From Rubidibacter lacunae KORDI 51-2 (GTDB lineage Bacteria > Cyanobacteriota > Cyanobacteriia > Cyanobacteriales > Rubidibacteraceae): a DNA stretch of 64,000 bases. Made by a program: the position numbers and the translations under genes. Position 1 is the first letter of the stretch; each line of letters opens with the position of its first letter. This document shows positions 47,166 through 57,778 of the stretch, piece by piece. Under the pieces are notes generated by a model, which was given only the letters and a program-made list of their open reading frames with translations, searched no databases and was not told the origin of the DNA. The stretch spans positions 1-64,000 of the forward strand of contig NZ_ASSJ01000047.1 in assembly GCF_000473895.1 (NCBI RefSeq), in the 5' to 3' direction.

Positions 47166-47642
47166 ATGGCGGATAGCCAATCCCTAAAGCTAGTATTTGC
47201 TTCTGCTCTTCTCCATACCCAGTTGCTTGAGTATGTAGCTAAAAATCTACATTTCATGGGCTTTGAGGCTATCTCTCCTTCCCGGCTTGAATTCCTTGGC
47301 GCACTCGACTGTGGCGTTAACTACGGAGCTGAGATCGCTCGCCAGTTAAGGGTGTCTCGGCAGATGGTGGCCAAAACGGTCAAGGAGCTCTGCCAGGCTG
47401 GGTATCTGGAGCAGACAGAGGGAGTGGGTAAGCAAAAACAGATCCTGTTCACCGAGCAAGGCGAACATTTGATATCTGCAGCAAGAACAGTATTAGCAGA
47501 TTTAGACCGGGTATTTGTGAACCGCTTTGGTGAAGCGCAGGTAGAAAAAATTGCTTTGCAACTAGAGGCATTCACCTGGCTGACTGACAGATCTCTGAAA
47601 ACCTCGGTCAGTCAGCAAGCTCGCAGGGTGCCAGGAAGTTGA
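47166..47642 (+). CDS. MarR-family transcriptional regulator
   Basis: A 158-residue winged-helix regulator. Dimerisation helices flank a wHTH (residues about 50-110): YGAEIARQLRVSRQMVAKTV is the recognition region and GVGKQKQILFTEQGEHLI the wing. I start it at ATG 47166 (MADSQSLKLV), since the upstream ATG 47133 lies inside the inverted repeat. It is divergent to the membrane-SRPBCC gene, so it probably represses that gene and itself through the palindrome. Ligand unknown. Confidence 0.85.
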   Translation: MADSQSLKLVFASALLHTQLLEYVAKNLHFMGFEAISPSRLEFLGALDCGVNYGAEIARQLRVSRQMVAKTVKELCQAGYLEQTEGVGKQKQILFTEQGEHLISAARTVLADLDRVFVNRFGEAQVEKIALQLEAFTWLTDRSLKTSVSQQARRVPGS

Positions 47643-48434
47643 ACTATTTGCTGTTGTCGTCTGTTGTCATGCTAAATCGCGTAACTGACCCGCACGCGTG
47701 TTGAAAACGTAACCGACGGTTTCATACCCAACGATGGACCCTTGCTTTTTTCACTGTTTGCGCACGGTTCAAACCGCACGTGTTCGACGCGGATACCGTC
47801 TTGGGTAGTGGATAGGGATGCCCTTTCCACCGCCAATCTTGAAGACGACCGTTAAAAAAATGTCCAGCTCGAGCATTCACAAAGTAGCGAAGGCCTTTTT
47901 CCGAAGTGAGTAAACCAGTTTACGGTGGGACAAGTCGTGCCGAATTGGTTGGACGCGCTCGGTTGATTGCTTCGTTTTCGGCAATGCTCTCGGGAGTAAT
48001 GGCTAAGTTGAAGGTAAAAGTAAAACCTTCAGGAGTTTAAAGATTGCAGCCCTTTTAGTTGTTGATACCAATTCGTATAATACCTACGACAGATGAGGAG
48101 GACAATCCATGGAGTATGGGCTCTCGATCTGCCATCTGTCGCAGCACTTCCAAGAGTTGGTATGACACCGTCAATTCGATCGAGATAAAAATTGCAGCAA
48201 GCCAGTTTTCGTACGCGACGCGATCGCTACCTACAACCAACTTCTCGATCGCGAAGGCCGCTACAGTTTGCAAGAGTGAGAACTGTGGAATTCGAACACT
48301 AGGGAAAAAGTCACGCTCGATTCGCAGACCAATCAACACCAACTCGTTTCAACGACGCGATCTCTCCGAGCCTTCAGCGCACCAAAGTATTTTGTAGCCT
48401 TAAAGAGTACCGCTGCACTTGCAGGGGGCGTTCG
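47643..48434. other. intergenic, no gene seen
   Basis: About 790 bases between the MarR gene and thrC. Two overlapping short frames (about 48055-48397) on opposite strands show no coding character. No RNA gene recognised. Confidence 0.45.
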
Positions 48435-49541
48435 CTAAAATCCCAATGCGGCAGCAACGGACTCGAGATTTGGAGTAATGCCTTTTTTAAGCGTTGCTTT
48501 ACTGTGGTCGATCGCGCTTTGCGGGTCCTTGAGTCCGTTTCCGGTCAATACGCAAACCACTGTTGCTTCGTCAGGGACGCGCGCCTGTACTTTCAGCAGG
48601 CCGGCAACGGAAGTCGCACTTGCGGGCTCGCAGAAAACTCCTTCTGCGCCGAGCAAGCGATAAGCGTGCAAAATATCCTCATCCGTCACCGCATCGAACG
48701 CGCCTTGCGATGCATCGCGAACGGCGATCGCGCGCTCCCAGTTGGCCGGGTTGCCGATGCGAATCGCAGTTGCTACCGTTTGCGGTTCGGCAACCGGGCA
48801 ATTGTTGAGGAGCGGTGCCGAACCGGCCGCTTGGAATCCCATCATGCGGGGTAAGCGATCGCAGCGCCCGTACTGTCGGTATTGGCAAAACCCCATCCAA
48901 TAGGCAGAAATATTGCCTGCATTACCGACCGGAATGAACAACCAATCCGGCGCGTCGCCGAGTTCGTCGACGACTTCAAAAGCAGCTGTCTTCTGACCTT
49001 CCAACCGATACGGGTTGACGGAGTTGACCAGCGTGACTGGATAGCGTTCCGATAGCGCCCGGACGATCTCCATACAGACATCAAAGTTGTCTTCGATCGC
49101 AATGACCTCAGCACCATACATCAGTGCCTGCGCTAACTTGCCTAACGCCACATACCCGTCTGGGATAATCACGAAGGCGCGCATTCCCGCCCGTCGTGCG
49201 TAGGCCGCTGCCGCCGCCGAGGTGTTGCCCGTACTTGCACAGACCACCGCTTGGGCTCCGGCTTCCTTTGCTTTGGAGATCGCCATCGTCATGCCGCGAT
49301 CCTTAAAGCTACCCGTAGGATTGAGCCCGTCGAACTTGGCATAAACCCGCACGCCGCGGCCGATCTGCTGGGCGATCGACTCCAGCGGAATGAGCGGTGT
49401 ATTGCCTTCATGCAACGTCACAACCGGTGTTGAATCGGTCACCGGTAGATAAGCACGGTAAGCCTCGATCAACCCAGGCCAACCGGCTTGATACGCGGGT
49501 CGGATTTTACTTTTCACTTCGCTCGGCAATCGGACAATCAC
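48435..49541 (-). CDS. thrC: threonine synthase
   Basis: PLP enzyme converting O-phosphohomoserine to threonine. The 368-residue product has [31 protein letters not shown] (PLP-binding Lys in SFKDRG), [34 protein letters not shown], and [13 protein letters not shown]. It is the short bacterial/archaeal-type ThrC. GTG 49539-49541 start; no ATG is available before the first conserved residues. Between 49542 and 49795 no other gene is seen. Confidence 0.95.
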   Translation of the reverse strand: MIVRLPSEVKSKIRPAYQAGWPGLIEAYRAYLPVTDSTPVVTLHEGNTPLIPLESIAQQIGRGVRVYAKFDGLNPTGSFKDRGMTMAISKAKEAGAQAVVCASTGNTSAAAAAYARRAGMRAFVIIPDGYVALGKLAQALMYGAEVIAIEDNFDVCMEIVRALSERYPVTLVNSVNPYRLEGQKTAAFEVVDELGDAPDWLFIPVGNAGNISAYWMGFCQYRQYGRCDRLPRMMGFQAAGSAPLLNNCPVAEPQTVATAIRIGNPANWERAIAVRDASQGAFDAVTDEDILHAYRLLGAEGVFCEPASATSVAGLLKVQARVPDEATVVCVLTGNGLKDPQSAIDHSKATLKKGITPNLESVAAALGF

Positions 49542-49795
49542 GGTTCACTGTAAACCAGACAATTTAGCAACCCGACGTAGCAGACCGAGATACATCAGAA
49601 GCGACTATTTCACCCCGGTCCTGTAACGGAGAATCTGTATCGATTTTACCCGCCGCAGTGGGGGGGCAGCCCAGTTGCATCTGAGCTTAAACTACCCCAA
49701 CTACGGGCGCTGGCGCGCTCCGAACTCACCCTGAAAGTCGAGCGCGCTCGATCGATTGCCCGCACGGGACACTCAAGTGGGTTAGCGAGGGCGGG

Positions 49796-51196
49796 TTACT
49801 TTCCGGCGTTGAGGCGCTCGCGACCGCGAACATCGCGCAGGCGAGGCTTCTCCCGCGGCGGGCGCGGGCGCGACGATTGCTCGAGATCCTCCAAGCTGGG
49901 GATATCTCGGCGATTCTGGTCGTAGACGAGTTGCAGAGCCGCTGCCGCGATCGCATGAGGATCGTATTCGTCGCTCAAGGAGTTGACGACCGGCAAGAAC
50001 GAGGCGATGCGTTCGCCACCCAGAGCACCCTGAAGCTGCTCGCGCAGTCGTTCCAATCGGCGGGCTTCGATCTGGGCGCGGTTGGGAAGATTCCGCACCT
50101 CCAGGGTCTGCCGCACTTTGTACTCGATCTGGCGTAACATGCGGCGATCGCTGAACTGACTGAGCGTAATTGCTACGCCGGTTTTACCCGCTCGCCCCGT
50201 CCGCCCAATGCGGTGGATATAGGTCTCGACGCTATCGGGGAGGTCGTAATTGATCACGTGGCTGAGATCGGCTACGTCTAAACCGCGGGCAGCGATGTCG
50301 GTAGCAACAACAATCTTGACCTGACCGCTACGGAAGCGCTGTACCAAACGCTCGCGCTGGTGCTGGCTGAGGTCGCCGTGGTATTCATCGACGCCGTACC
50401 CAGCTGCCTGAAGCTTCTGAGCGACTTCTGCAGCGGAACGCTTCGTGCGCACGAAGATCAATGCCGACTCGGGATCTTCAAGCTCGAGTAAAGGCTGGAG
50501 CGCGCGGATTTTGTGACAGCCGCGCGGCACCTTGTAGATACGCTGTTCGATGCGGCTGGGGGTCTCCTGCGGCCGCTCGACTTTCAGTGCAATCGGATCG
50601 TTAAGCAGCGTAGCAATCAGATCGCGCACGCCGCGTGGCATCGTTGCCGAGAAAAATGCCGTCTGCCGGTTGTCCGGTGTCTGACCCACGATCTTCTTGA
50701 CGTCATCCACAAAGCCCATGCTCAGCATCTCATCGGCTTCGTCGAGTACGACCCAACTTACGGTCCCCAGGTGGAGTTTGCCGCGTTCGAGCAAATCGAT
50801 GATTCGCCCCGGCGTGCCGACAACGATCTGCGCGCCGCGCTCTAGGGAGCGGATTTGCCGGTCCATCGACTGACCGCCGTACACCGTCGCCACCTGTTGG
50901 CGGCGATCGCAGGCAAATGCTGTCATTGCCTTCGCCACCTGCTGGGCAAGCTCGCGCGTGGGGGTCAGTACCAGCGCTTGCACGGTTGGATTCTCGAGAT
51001 CGATGCATTCCAAGAGCGGCAGGGAGAAGGCTGCTGTTTTGCCCGTCCCAGTCTGAGATTGTCCGACTACGTCGCGCCCTTGCAAAAGGTAGGGGATTGC
51101 TTGCGCCTGCACCTCGGTGGGCGCTTCGAAGCCGAGCTTCTCAAGCTGCTCGACGCGAGCGTCTGACAATCCCAAAGCCGCAAAAGAATTCACCAT
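49796..51196 (-). CDS. DEAD-box RNA helicase (CrhR/DeaD-like)
   Basis: ATP-dependent RNA unwinding enzyme of 466 residues. Motifs: Q-motif FEAPTEVQAQAIPYLL, I GQSQTGTGKTAAF, Ia PTRELAQQV, II VVLDEADEML, III FFSATMPRGV, V VATDIAARGLDVADL, VI YIHRIGRTGRAG. The C-terminal extension (about 370-466) is basic and ends with SRPRPPREKPRLRDVRGRER. Resembles the cyanobacterial CrhR/CsdA group, which responds to redox and cold. A leader of about 160 bases separates it from rimO. ATG 51194-51196. Confidence 0.92.
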   Translation of the reverse strand: MVNSFAALGLSDARVEQLEKLGFEAPTEVQAQAIPYLLQGRDVVGQSQTGTGKTAAFSLPLLECIDLENPTVQALVLTPTRELAQQVAKAMTAFACDRRQQVATVYGGQSMDRQIRSLERGAQIVVGTPGRIIDLLERGKLHLGTVSWVVLDEADEMLSMGFVDDVKKIVGQTPDNRQTAFFSATMPRGVRDLIATLLNDPIALKVERPQETPSRIEQRIYKVPRGCHKIRALQPLLELEDPESALIFVRTKRSAAEVAQKLQAAGYGVDEYHGDLSQHQRERLVQRFRSGQVKIVVATDIAARGLDVADLSHVINYDLPDSVETYIHRIGRTGRAGKTGVAITLSQFSDRRMLRQIEYKVRQTLEVRNLPNRAQIEARRLERLREQLQGALGGERIASFLPVVNSLSDEYDPHAIAAAALQLVYDQNRRDIPSLEDLEQSSRPRPPREKPRLRDVRGRERLNAGK

Positions 51197-51358
51197 CTTT
51201 AATTTTTTGTTACCTTCCTTGAAGTTTACGGCAACTCGCGCGTTTTTGGTGATTTTTACCTAATTTTAGTTGCGCGGTTGCAAGCGATCCTGCCGGGTTG
51301 CACCGTAGAATGTCGGGCTGCAGCGGATAATGTGGTTTCTAGCGCTGGGGCGAGTACC

Positions 51359-52681
51359 TCAGTCTCCCGTGACAACCCGTCCGTACAAGTCGTAGACTTC
51401 GGAGTCCTCGATCGCGACGGGTACGATCGTACCGAGGGTCGCCGTACCGCGGGCATAGACCAAGCCATCTACCTCAGGCGCAAAGCGCGCGGCGCGTCCG
51501 ACAAGCTCGCCCGTCCGCGGATTTTCTTGTTCCACCAACACGTCTAGCACTTGCCCTACGCAGGCACGATTCCGGCGTGCGGCAATCGGTTGCTGCAGTT
51601 GCATGAGTTCGTCCCGACGGGCATCCATCAACGCTTGTGGCACGCGATCCGGCAAGTCGAACGCGGGGGTTCCCTCCTCCGGCGAGAAGGTAAAGACTCC
51701 CACATGATCGAATTCGTGGCGAGCGACGAATTCCAGTAGGTGATTGTGGTGCGCCTCGGTTTCGCCGGGGAAGCCGACGATAAATGTCGTCCGCAGAACG
51801 GCTGCGGGCAATGCGGCTTTGATTCGCTCGACGATCGCGTCGTTGACGTGCCCATGCCAAGGACGATTCATGGCGCGCAGAAGGTCGGGATGAGAATGCT
51901 GCAGCGGCAGATCTAGGTATGGCAGCACATTAGGTGTCTCGCGAATAGCGGCGATGACAGTCTCGGTCAAACCCGTAGGATAGGCATAGTGGATGCGGAT
52001 CCAAGGAACATCTACCGTGCCGAGAGCGCGCAGCAGTTCTGCCAGCATCGGTTTGCCATAGAGGTCTAAACCATAGTTGGTCGAAATCTGCGAGATCAAG
52101 ACCAGTTCGCTAACGCCTTGGTCGGCGAGCTGTTGGGCTTCCGCCACAATCGATTCGATGGAGCGCGATCGCTGCTTGCCGCGCAGGTGCGGGATGATGC
52201 AGAAGGCACAGCGATAGTCGCAGCCTTCGGCAACGCGCAGATAGGCAACGCCTTCGGTGGTCGTTCGGTAGCGCGGAACGGTTTCGTCGGCAATGTAGGT
52301 GGGTTGAGCGCTGACGGCGCGGACGCGATCGCCGCGTTCGGCCCGCTCGATTACATCGACGATTTTGTGATAATCTCCCGTACCGACAACGGCAACTGCT
52401 TCGGGCAATTCGTCGAGAAGTTCTTGATGAAAATGTTGGGCGAGACAGCCTGCAATCGCGATCTTCTTTCCAGCTTCAGCAAGCTCGACCAGAGTACGGA
52501 CCGACTCTTCGCGCGCGTCCTGGATGAAACTACAAGTGTTTACGATTACGTAGTCGGCGCTTTCTTCATCGGCACCGACATCGTAGCCGGCCTGGGCGAG
52601 CAACCCGAGCATGTGCTCGGAATCGATACGATTTTTCTCGCAGCCGAGATGGGTAATGGCGATCGCGGGCTTGCTAATCAT
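51359..52681 (-). CDS. rimO: ribosomal protein S12 methylthiotransferase
   Basis: Radical-SAM enzyme adding a methylthio group to Asp88 of ribosomal protein S12. The 440-residue product has the N-terminal UPF0004 domain with three cluster cysteines ([42 protein letters not shown]), the radical-SAM motif [20 protein letters not shown] (CX3CX2C), [20 protein letters not shown], and a C-terminal TRAM domain ([15 protein letters not shown] onwards). HLGCEKN and LRGKQRSRS distinguish RimO from MiaB. Confidence 0.93.
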   Translation of the reverse strand: MISKPAIAITHLGCEKNRIDSEHMLGLLAQAGYDVGADEESADYVIVNTCSFIQDAREESVRTLVELAEAGKKIAIAGCLAQHFHQELLDELPEAVAVVGTGDYHKIVDVIERAERGDRVRAVSAQPTYIADETVPRYRTTTEGVAYLRVAEGCDYRCAFCIIPHLRGKQRSRSIESIVAEAQQLADQGVSELVLISQISTNYGLDLYGKPMLAELLRALGTVDVPWIRIHYAYPTGLTETVIAAIRETPNVLPYLDLPLQHSHPDLLRAMNRPWHGHVNDAIVERIKAALPAAVLRTTFIVGFPGETEAHHNHLLEFVARHEFDHVGVFTFSPEEGTPAFDLPDRVPQALMDARRDELMQLQQPIAARRNRACVGQVLDVLVEQENPRTGELVGRAARFAPEVDGLVYARGTATLGTIVPVAIEDSEVYDLYGRVVTGD

Positions 52682-52952
52682 AAATGAATGAAATAAATGA
52701 ATGAATAAATGAGGCTTTCGTGAATTCAGTTAAGAATGGGCTTTTCAAGTGCCCGCCAACATCATTGACTGAAAGCTTACGCGCAGGCACAGCTTACTAT
52801 CATAACGAATCCACTGGCAGAGACAAGGGTTCCACTGCCGCCTAGAATGTGTGAAGATCGAATTTGCGCTTTCTTGAGCGCGCAACTGCGGCAAGCAATG
52901 CGAGCTGCGCAGACAAAAATTCGGTTGCGGTGGTGCAGCGACTTAGAACCCG

Positions 52953-53801
52953 GTGAATTTAGAGCAGCTATTTGAGACTCCCAAGCCCGTCATCGGTGTC
53001 GTACACCTGTTGCCTTTGCCAGCATCGGCGCGCTGGGGGAGCGACTTGGAGGCGATCCTCGAACGGGCCGAGCAGGAAGCATCGGCACTGGCAGCAGGTG
53101 GTGCGGACGGTATCATTATCGAAAATTTCCACGACGCGCCCTTCCCGAAGAATTCAGCCGACCCGGCAACAGTTAGCGCTATAACGCTAGCCGTACATCG
53201 CATCAAGCAGATTGTCGTTCTCCCCATCGGCATTAACGTGCTGCGCAATGATGCGCGCAGCGCCCTGGCGATCGCGGCCTGTACGGGGGCGCAATTCGTG
53301 CGCGTCAACGTACTTACTGGCGTGATGGCGACCGATCAGGGATTGATTGAAGGGCAGGCGCATCACCTACTGCGCTACCGGCGCGAACTGGGAGCGGATG
53401 TGGCGATTTTCGCCGATGTATTGGTTAAGCACGCGCGACCGCTTAACTCACCTCACTTAACGGCTGCGGTGAGCGAGACGATCGAGCGCGGGCTGGCAGA
53501 TGCCGCGATTTTATCGGGGTGGGCAACGGGTGAAGCGCCGAGTTACGAAGACCTCGAAGTCGCCAAGGCCGCAGCCGGTGATACCCCGATTCTGGTCGGC
53601 AGTGGGACAACCTGGGATAACATCGCCCAACTGCTCCAGGCAGCCGACGGTGCGATCGCGGCGAGTTCGCTCAAACGCAACGGTCGTCTCAGCGAGCCGA
53701 TCGACCCGACGCGGGTCCGGCAGTTCGTCGAAGCTGCGCGCCTGGAACCTATCGCGCCGGTTCCCCCATCGACCCCTACCCGCGAACTTTCGTCTTTATA
53801 A
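52953..53801 (+). CDS. btpA: BtpA family photosystem I biogenesis protein
   Basis: Peripheral thylakoid protein that stabilises the PSI reaction-centre subunits PsaA/PsaB in cyanobacteria. The 282-residue TIM-barrel-like protein has GVVHLLPLPASARWGSDLEA, GGADGIIIENFHDAPFPKN, VLPIGINVLRNDARSALAIA, FVRVNVLTGVMATDQGLIEG, and SGWATGEAPSYEDL, all characteristic. The start is GTG 52953; no ATG is available before the conserved N-terminus. The VKOR-Trx gene follows 215 bases downstream. Confidence 0.93.
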   Translation: MNLEQLFETPKPVIGVVHLLPLPASARWGSDLEAILERAEQEASALAAGGADGIIIENFHDAPFPKNSADPATVSAITLAVHRIKQIVVLPIGINVLRNDARSALAIAACTGAQFVRVNVLTGVMATDQGLIEGQAHHLLRYRRELGADVAIFADVLVKHARPLNSPHLTAAVSETIERGLADAAILSGWATGEAPSYEDLEVAKAAAGDTPILVGSGTTWDNIAQLLQAADGAIAASSLKRNGRLSEPIDPTRVRQFVEAARLEPIAPVPPSTPTRELSSL

Positions 53802-54016
53802 CTCGTCCTGAGTACCGAAGATTGCCGTTGCTTCGTTCTCGGTTGCGATGCGGCATCATTGATGAGTGACTCGCTTTGTGCGGTGCTGTTCGACGGCTAC
53901 TTCGAGAGCGGATTGGGGCGATCCGCCCAGCAACCGCTGCGACCCCGATGCTGTCAGCAGTTCTCCCGCACGAGTCCTTTGGTATCTGCAGTCAAGCTAA
54001 ATTCCGAGCACGACCC

Positions 54017-54991
54017 ATGAGCCGCCGACGCAAGCAACTCCCCTGGATTCAGATCTGGTCGCGCCCGCTGATCGGGGCAATCGCCATTCTCGGCGCGATC
54101 TTAACCGCTTACCTGACCGTCTCCGCGCTGTCTGGCGCATCTGTTGCCTGTACGGCCGAAGCCGCAGGCAGCGGTTGTAATAACGTTCTCTCCAGTTCCT
54201 ACGCCAAGGTATTCGGGCTGCCGCTGAGCTTATTCGGCCTCCTGGCTTATCTCAGCATGGCAACGTTCTCGCTCGGTCCGCTCGCCGTGGATCGCGAGCA
54301 GCAGCGTTCGCTGCGTAACAAGCTGGAAAACTGGACGTGGCTGCTGTTGCTGGCAGGTGCCACGTCAATGACGGTGTTCAGCGGTTACTTGATGTACGTG
54401 TTGGCAACGGAGCTGCAAACGGCTTGTCCCTATTGCATCGGATCGGCGGCGTTTGCGGTCAGTATGCTGATCCTCGTTTTGCTCGGTCGCGAGTGGGAAG
54501 ATTCCGGACAGGTCATATTCACCGGTATTGTTGTCGGTCTGGTCACGTTGGTCGGGACACTCGGCGTTTACTCTGAAAAACCCGTCGTGGCTCAAGGCGA
54601 TCGCATTGTCATCACCCAGCCGACATCGCCGCCAACACCAGGCAAAGGATGGCAGATCGACACGCAGTCGGGTGAGGCGGAGATCGCCTTAGCCGAGCAC
54701 CTAACAGCAGTTGGCGCGAAGAAATACGGTGCGTTCTGGTGCCCGCATTGTCACGAGCAAAAGCAGTTGTTCGGTAAGGAAGCGTTCCAGAAGATCGACT
54801 ACATCGAATGTGCCGACCCGGGCACCAACGTTCAGAGTCCGGCCTGCAAGACAGCGGGGGTTCGCTCGTATCCATCCTGGGAAATCGACGGCGAGCTTTA
54901 TCCGGGACTCCAGACTCCTGAGGAATTAGCCGCTCTGAGCGGATATGAGGGTCCGAGCAACTTCAAGTATTTACTGCCGGGTCGCAGTTAG
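54017..54991 (+). CDS. VKOR-thioredoxin fusion (disulfide-forming enzyme)
   Basis: Forms disulfides in exported or lumenal proteins by coupling a quinone-reducing VKOR domain to a thioredoxin-like domain. The 324-residue protein has five membrane helices at residues about 15-200, with the cysteine pair in VACTAEAAGSGCNNV and the active CxxC in ACPYCIGSAAF. The Trx-like domain (about 215-320) has GAFWCPHCHEQK as redox centre and a further cysteine pair (IECADPG; SPACKTAG). This domain order is standard for cyanobacteria and plants. The start is ATG 54017 (MSRRRKQLPW); the frame back to 53876 is unconserved. Confidence 0.93.
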   Translation: MSRRRKQLPWIQIWSRPLIGAIAILGAILTAYLTVSALSGASVACTAEAAGSGCNNVLSSSYAKVFGLPLSLFGLLAYLSMATFSLGPLAVDREQQRSLRNKLENWTWLLLLAGATSMTVFSGYLMYVLATELQTACPYCIGSAAFAVSMLILVLLGREWEDSGQVIFTGIVVGLVTLVGTLGVYSEKPVVAQGDRIVITQPTSPPTPGKGWQIDTQSGEAEIALAEHLTAVGAKKYGAFWCPHCHEQKQLFGKEAFQKIDYIECADPGTNVQSPACKTAGVRSYPSWEIDGELYPGLQTPEELAALSGYEGPSNFKYLLPGRS

Positions 54992-55123
54992 GGCGCGTCA
55001 AACGTCCGAGTAGTTTGTGTGGCAAGCTCCAAGCCGCATCGGTTCTGAGCGCGACCGCTCTCCGGAGGCGATCGGCGAGCGCGCGAGCTGCTGCATCCGT
55101 TTCTGCGCCTGCAGTCTTCTCGG

Positions 55124-56464
55124 TCAGTCCTCTGTCTCGGCAACTGGTTCGGCCGTGTCGGTGGCTGGAGCAGATGCGGATGTCTCGGGCGATCGCGTCC
55201 AGGACTCGCGGCGTTGGAGCACGCAGACGCATTCGAGGTGTTTGGTTTGCGGAAATAGATCGATACCGACGATGTCTTGGAGCTGGAAGGTTTCGCGACA
55301 CAACTTGTTGAGATTGCGCGCGAGGCTTTCTGGATTGCAGCTCACGTAGACGAGATGCTGGGGCGGACAGCGCAGGATTTGCTTGAGGACTTTCTTAGGC
55401 AACCCGCTGCGCGGCGGATCGACGATCAGGCTCGTGCGTTCGGGTGCCTCGGCCAGCAGAGCTTCGAGGCGGTTTTCGGTCTTGTCGTGAATTATCTCCC
55501 AGTTGGGCAGCTGCAAGTGGGTTTGGTTGCGGCGCGCGGCCTCGATCGCGAGCGGATGGTCTTCTACGCCGATGACGCGTGCGGCGAAGGGCGCGCTCAT
55601 GATGCCGAATAAGCCCATGCCGCAGTAGGTTTCAATGAGTAACTCGGGCGCGAAGTCCCGTATCGGACGGACGGCTTCCTCGATCAAGCGCGGCAGCATC
55701 GGCGTACTGCCCTGCCAAAACGCATGAGCGGGGACGACTAGTTGCAAGCTTTCCTCAGTCAGCGGATGGGCGATCGCCTCGGTTAGCCAAGCGACTTCAT
55801 CGGCTTTGGGTTGTTCGGGACCGAGGTAGGTGTCACCAATGCTGGTCGCGCGAATGAGAATGTTGAGAACGTTACGATCGACGAACTCTTGAAATCCGGA
55901 TTCTCGCTGTTGTTTGAGGCTATCTTCAACTTCGCTCACGCAAATCGGACACTCGCGATTGCGAAGCATGTCGATGCCTTTGACCTGCCAGAATCCCGGC
56001 TCGCCAGGACCGTGGACTTTAATGCTGTTGCGATATGCGTATGGGTGCGTTGAGCCAATAATCCCGCGTAATGGGAGCGGCTGTACGGGATGTTCGGGTT
56101 CGAAGAAACTCTCCAAACGCGATCGCTTAATTACGAGCTGTTCGGCATAATCGACATGCTGGAATTGACAACCCGCACAGAGTGCAAAGTGCTGGCAGTG
56201 GGGTTCGACGCGGCGCGGATCGGGAGTCAAAATCTCAACCGGGCGCAACACCAAACAGCGCTTCCAATTGCGCAGTACTTGCCCGCGAATGGTTTCTCCC
56301 GGCAGCGAGCCCGGCACGAGTAGGGTTTTGCCCTGCAAACGGGTTTCGCCGAGATACTTACTGTCGAAGCGATCTACTGTTACGGTTAGCCAATCACCCG
56401 GTCGCAATTGTTTGAGGTCGATCGCAGCTGAATTTACCTCTGTCGTTGGCGCGTCTGTTCCCAT
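55124..56464 (-). CDS. 23S rRNA/tRNA uracil-C5 methyltransferase (RlmD/TrmA-type)
   Basis: SAM-dependent 5-methyluridine methyltransferase of 446 residues. N-terminal TRAM domain (about 20-75), a 4Fe-4S-type cysteine motif CQHFALCAGCQFQHVDY, SAM-binding LLIETYCGMGLFGI (DxxCGxG equivalent), IGVEDHPLAIEAAR, DPPRSGLPKKVL, and catalytic Cys in YVSCNPESLARNL. The C-terminal tail of about 30 residues is Thr/Ala/Glu-rich. The exact site (rRNA U747, U1939 or tRNA U54) is not decided by sequence inspection. ATG 56462-56464; an ATG-less frame continues upstream to 56497. Confidence 0.88.
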   Translation of the reverse strand: MGTDAPTTEVNSAAIDLKQLRPGDWLTVTVDRFDSKYLGETRLQGKTLLVPGSLPGETIRGQVLRNWKRCLVLRPVEILTPDPRRVEPHCQHFALCAGCQFQHVDYAEQLVIKRSRLESFFEPEHPVQPLPLRGIIGSTHPYAYRNSIKVHGPGEPGFWQVKGIDMLRNRECPICVSEVEDSLKQQRESGFQEFVDRNVLNILIRATSIGDTYLGPEQPKADEVAWLTEAIAHPLTEESLQLVVPAHAFWQGSTPMLPRLIEEAVRPIRDFAPELLIETYCGMGLFGIMSAPFAARVIGVEDHPLAIEAARRNQTHLQLPNWEIIHDKTENRLEALLAEAPERTSLIVDPPRSGLPKKVLKQILRCPPQHLVYVSCNPESLARNLNKLCRETFQLQDIVGIDLFPQTKHLECVCVLQRRESWTRSPETSASAPATDTAEPVAETED

Positions 56465-56615
56465 GCTTGCCGCTCGTATCAACCGAAGCTCCAGCATAGC
56501 AACCGCTAGAATGGCGATTGGTTAACCCACCGATACACCCGGTCTGTGCAATCGCCCGACCGCGCAATTACCCGTCTATGACCGATCTGGCTTGATGAGC
56601 GACTTAGCACGTTAC

Positions 56616-57746
56616 TTAGCAAGTTGTAGCTGTAGACGCCGATCGAGCTCGCTGCAGGAAGCGAGGTAAGTCGAGTACGCTATCGAGAATGACATTGCAA
56701 CCGAGTCCGCTTAGCAACGCTCGCTTTTGCTCCACGGCATTGGCAATTGCAAACCCAGTTAATACTCCAATCGAGAGGCACCCAGCGCGTTGGGCTGCGA
56801 CCACATCGCTGCCAGCATCTCCGATGTAGGCGATCGCATCAGCACTATCGAGTCGGAATTCTTCCGAGCACAGCATCGCAACATCTACCTCCGGTCGAGC
56901 AGCTTTATAGATAACAAACGGATGCGGTTTGCCGAGTTTGATCGAGTTATCCAAAACCGATTCAGCAGCGAGGACTTCATCGTAAGTGACGATGCGATCG
57001 CGATCGAAATACTGCAGTAGTCCTAGATCGGTTAGCACGGGCACCGTTTCCAGTTTCGGCCTGCCTGTAGCAACTGCGAGGGTAAACGTTTGGCTCAGTC
57101 GGGCCAGCGTTGAGGCGATCGCGTCTGTCGGCACTACCGTCTCGTCACCCGGTAGCACGTACCCTTTCTTCCCTTCGTACCACGCCTGAAAGTTTTCGTA
57201 GCAAAGCTGCCACAACTCACTGCGAGTGTCGAAGCAACGCACCTCGCGACCGAGGGTGCGAGTCGCAAATTCGCCAACGAAATCGAGGACATCTGCTCCG
57301 CGCAGCGATCGCGTTTCCTGCCAGAAGCGATCGATAACGTCCGCACTGCCGCGAGCGGTAATGTCGCGACCTTGTAACTCGCGACCGAGGGCTTGGAAAT
57401 TATCGGCAAGGGAGCGATCGCGGTTCAGGATATCGATGCTGTCGGGATGAGCGGCAAGGATACCGATCAGTTGCAAGCAGAAAACGAAGAACGTCAAATC
57501 CCAGTTGGAGTTGACCGCGCGGCTCTTGAGTTGGTAGACAAATTCCTCGGAGATGACGCGATCGCCGACGGACTGCAAACGCGTTTCGACGCGATCGCCA
57601 CCGCCGAAGTAGTTGACCAGTCCCAAGTAATCCCCACTGCACAGCAACTCCCACACGGTCAGCCGTGCGATGTTCCAATACTTCTGCTCGCTCGTAATGA
57701 CGCCGTCGAGGTCGAACACGAGCAGCTTTAACTTGTCCCGATTCAT
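56616..57746 (-). CDS. HAD-superfamily hydrolase
   Basis: A 376-residue phosphatase-type protein. HAD motif I VFDLDGVITSEQKYWN at the N-terminus, motif II ATGRP, motif III around LGKPHPFVIYKAA, motif IV YIGDAGSDVVAAQRAGC. A large helical cap (about residues 30-200) sits between motifs I and II, longer than in standard phosphoglycolate phosphatases. Substrate unknown. It lies just upstream of the APH-like gene on the same strand order (57779-59026), 32 bases apart, so an operon is likely. ATG 57744-57746. Confidence 0.85.
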   Translation of the reverse strand: MNRDKLKLLVFDLDGVITSEQKYWNIARLTVWELLCSGDYLGLVNYFGGGDRVETRLQSVGDRVISEEFVYQLKSRAVNSNWDLTFFVFCLQLIGILAAHPDSIDILNRDRSLADNFQALGRELQGRDITARGSADVIDRFWQETRSLRGADVLDFVGEFATRTLGREVRCFDTRSELWQLCYENFQAWYEGKKGYVLPGDETVVPTDAIASTLARLSQTFTLAVATGRPKLETVPVLTDLGLLQYFDRDRIVTYDEVLAAESVLDNSIKLGKPHPFVIYKAARPEVDVAMLCSEEFRLDSADAIAYIGDAGSDVVAAQRAGCLSIGVLTGFAIANAVEQKRALLSGLGCNVILDSVLDLPRFLQRARSASTATTC

Positions 57747-57778
57747 CGGAGGCTACCTGTCTGAGACTGACTGAACGG

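Noticed and set aside
48055-48397. Overlapping ORFs on both strands upstream of thrC
   Set aside because: No conserved motif, no ribosome binding site of note, composition not gene-like.
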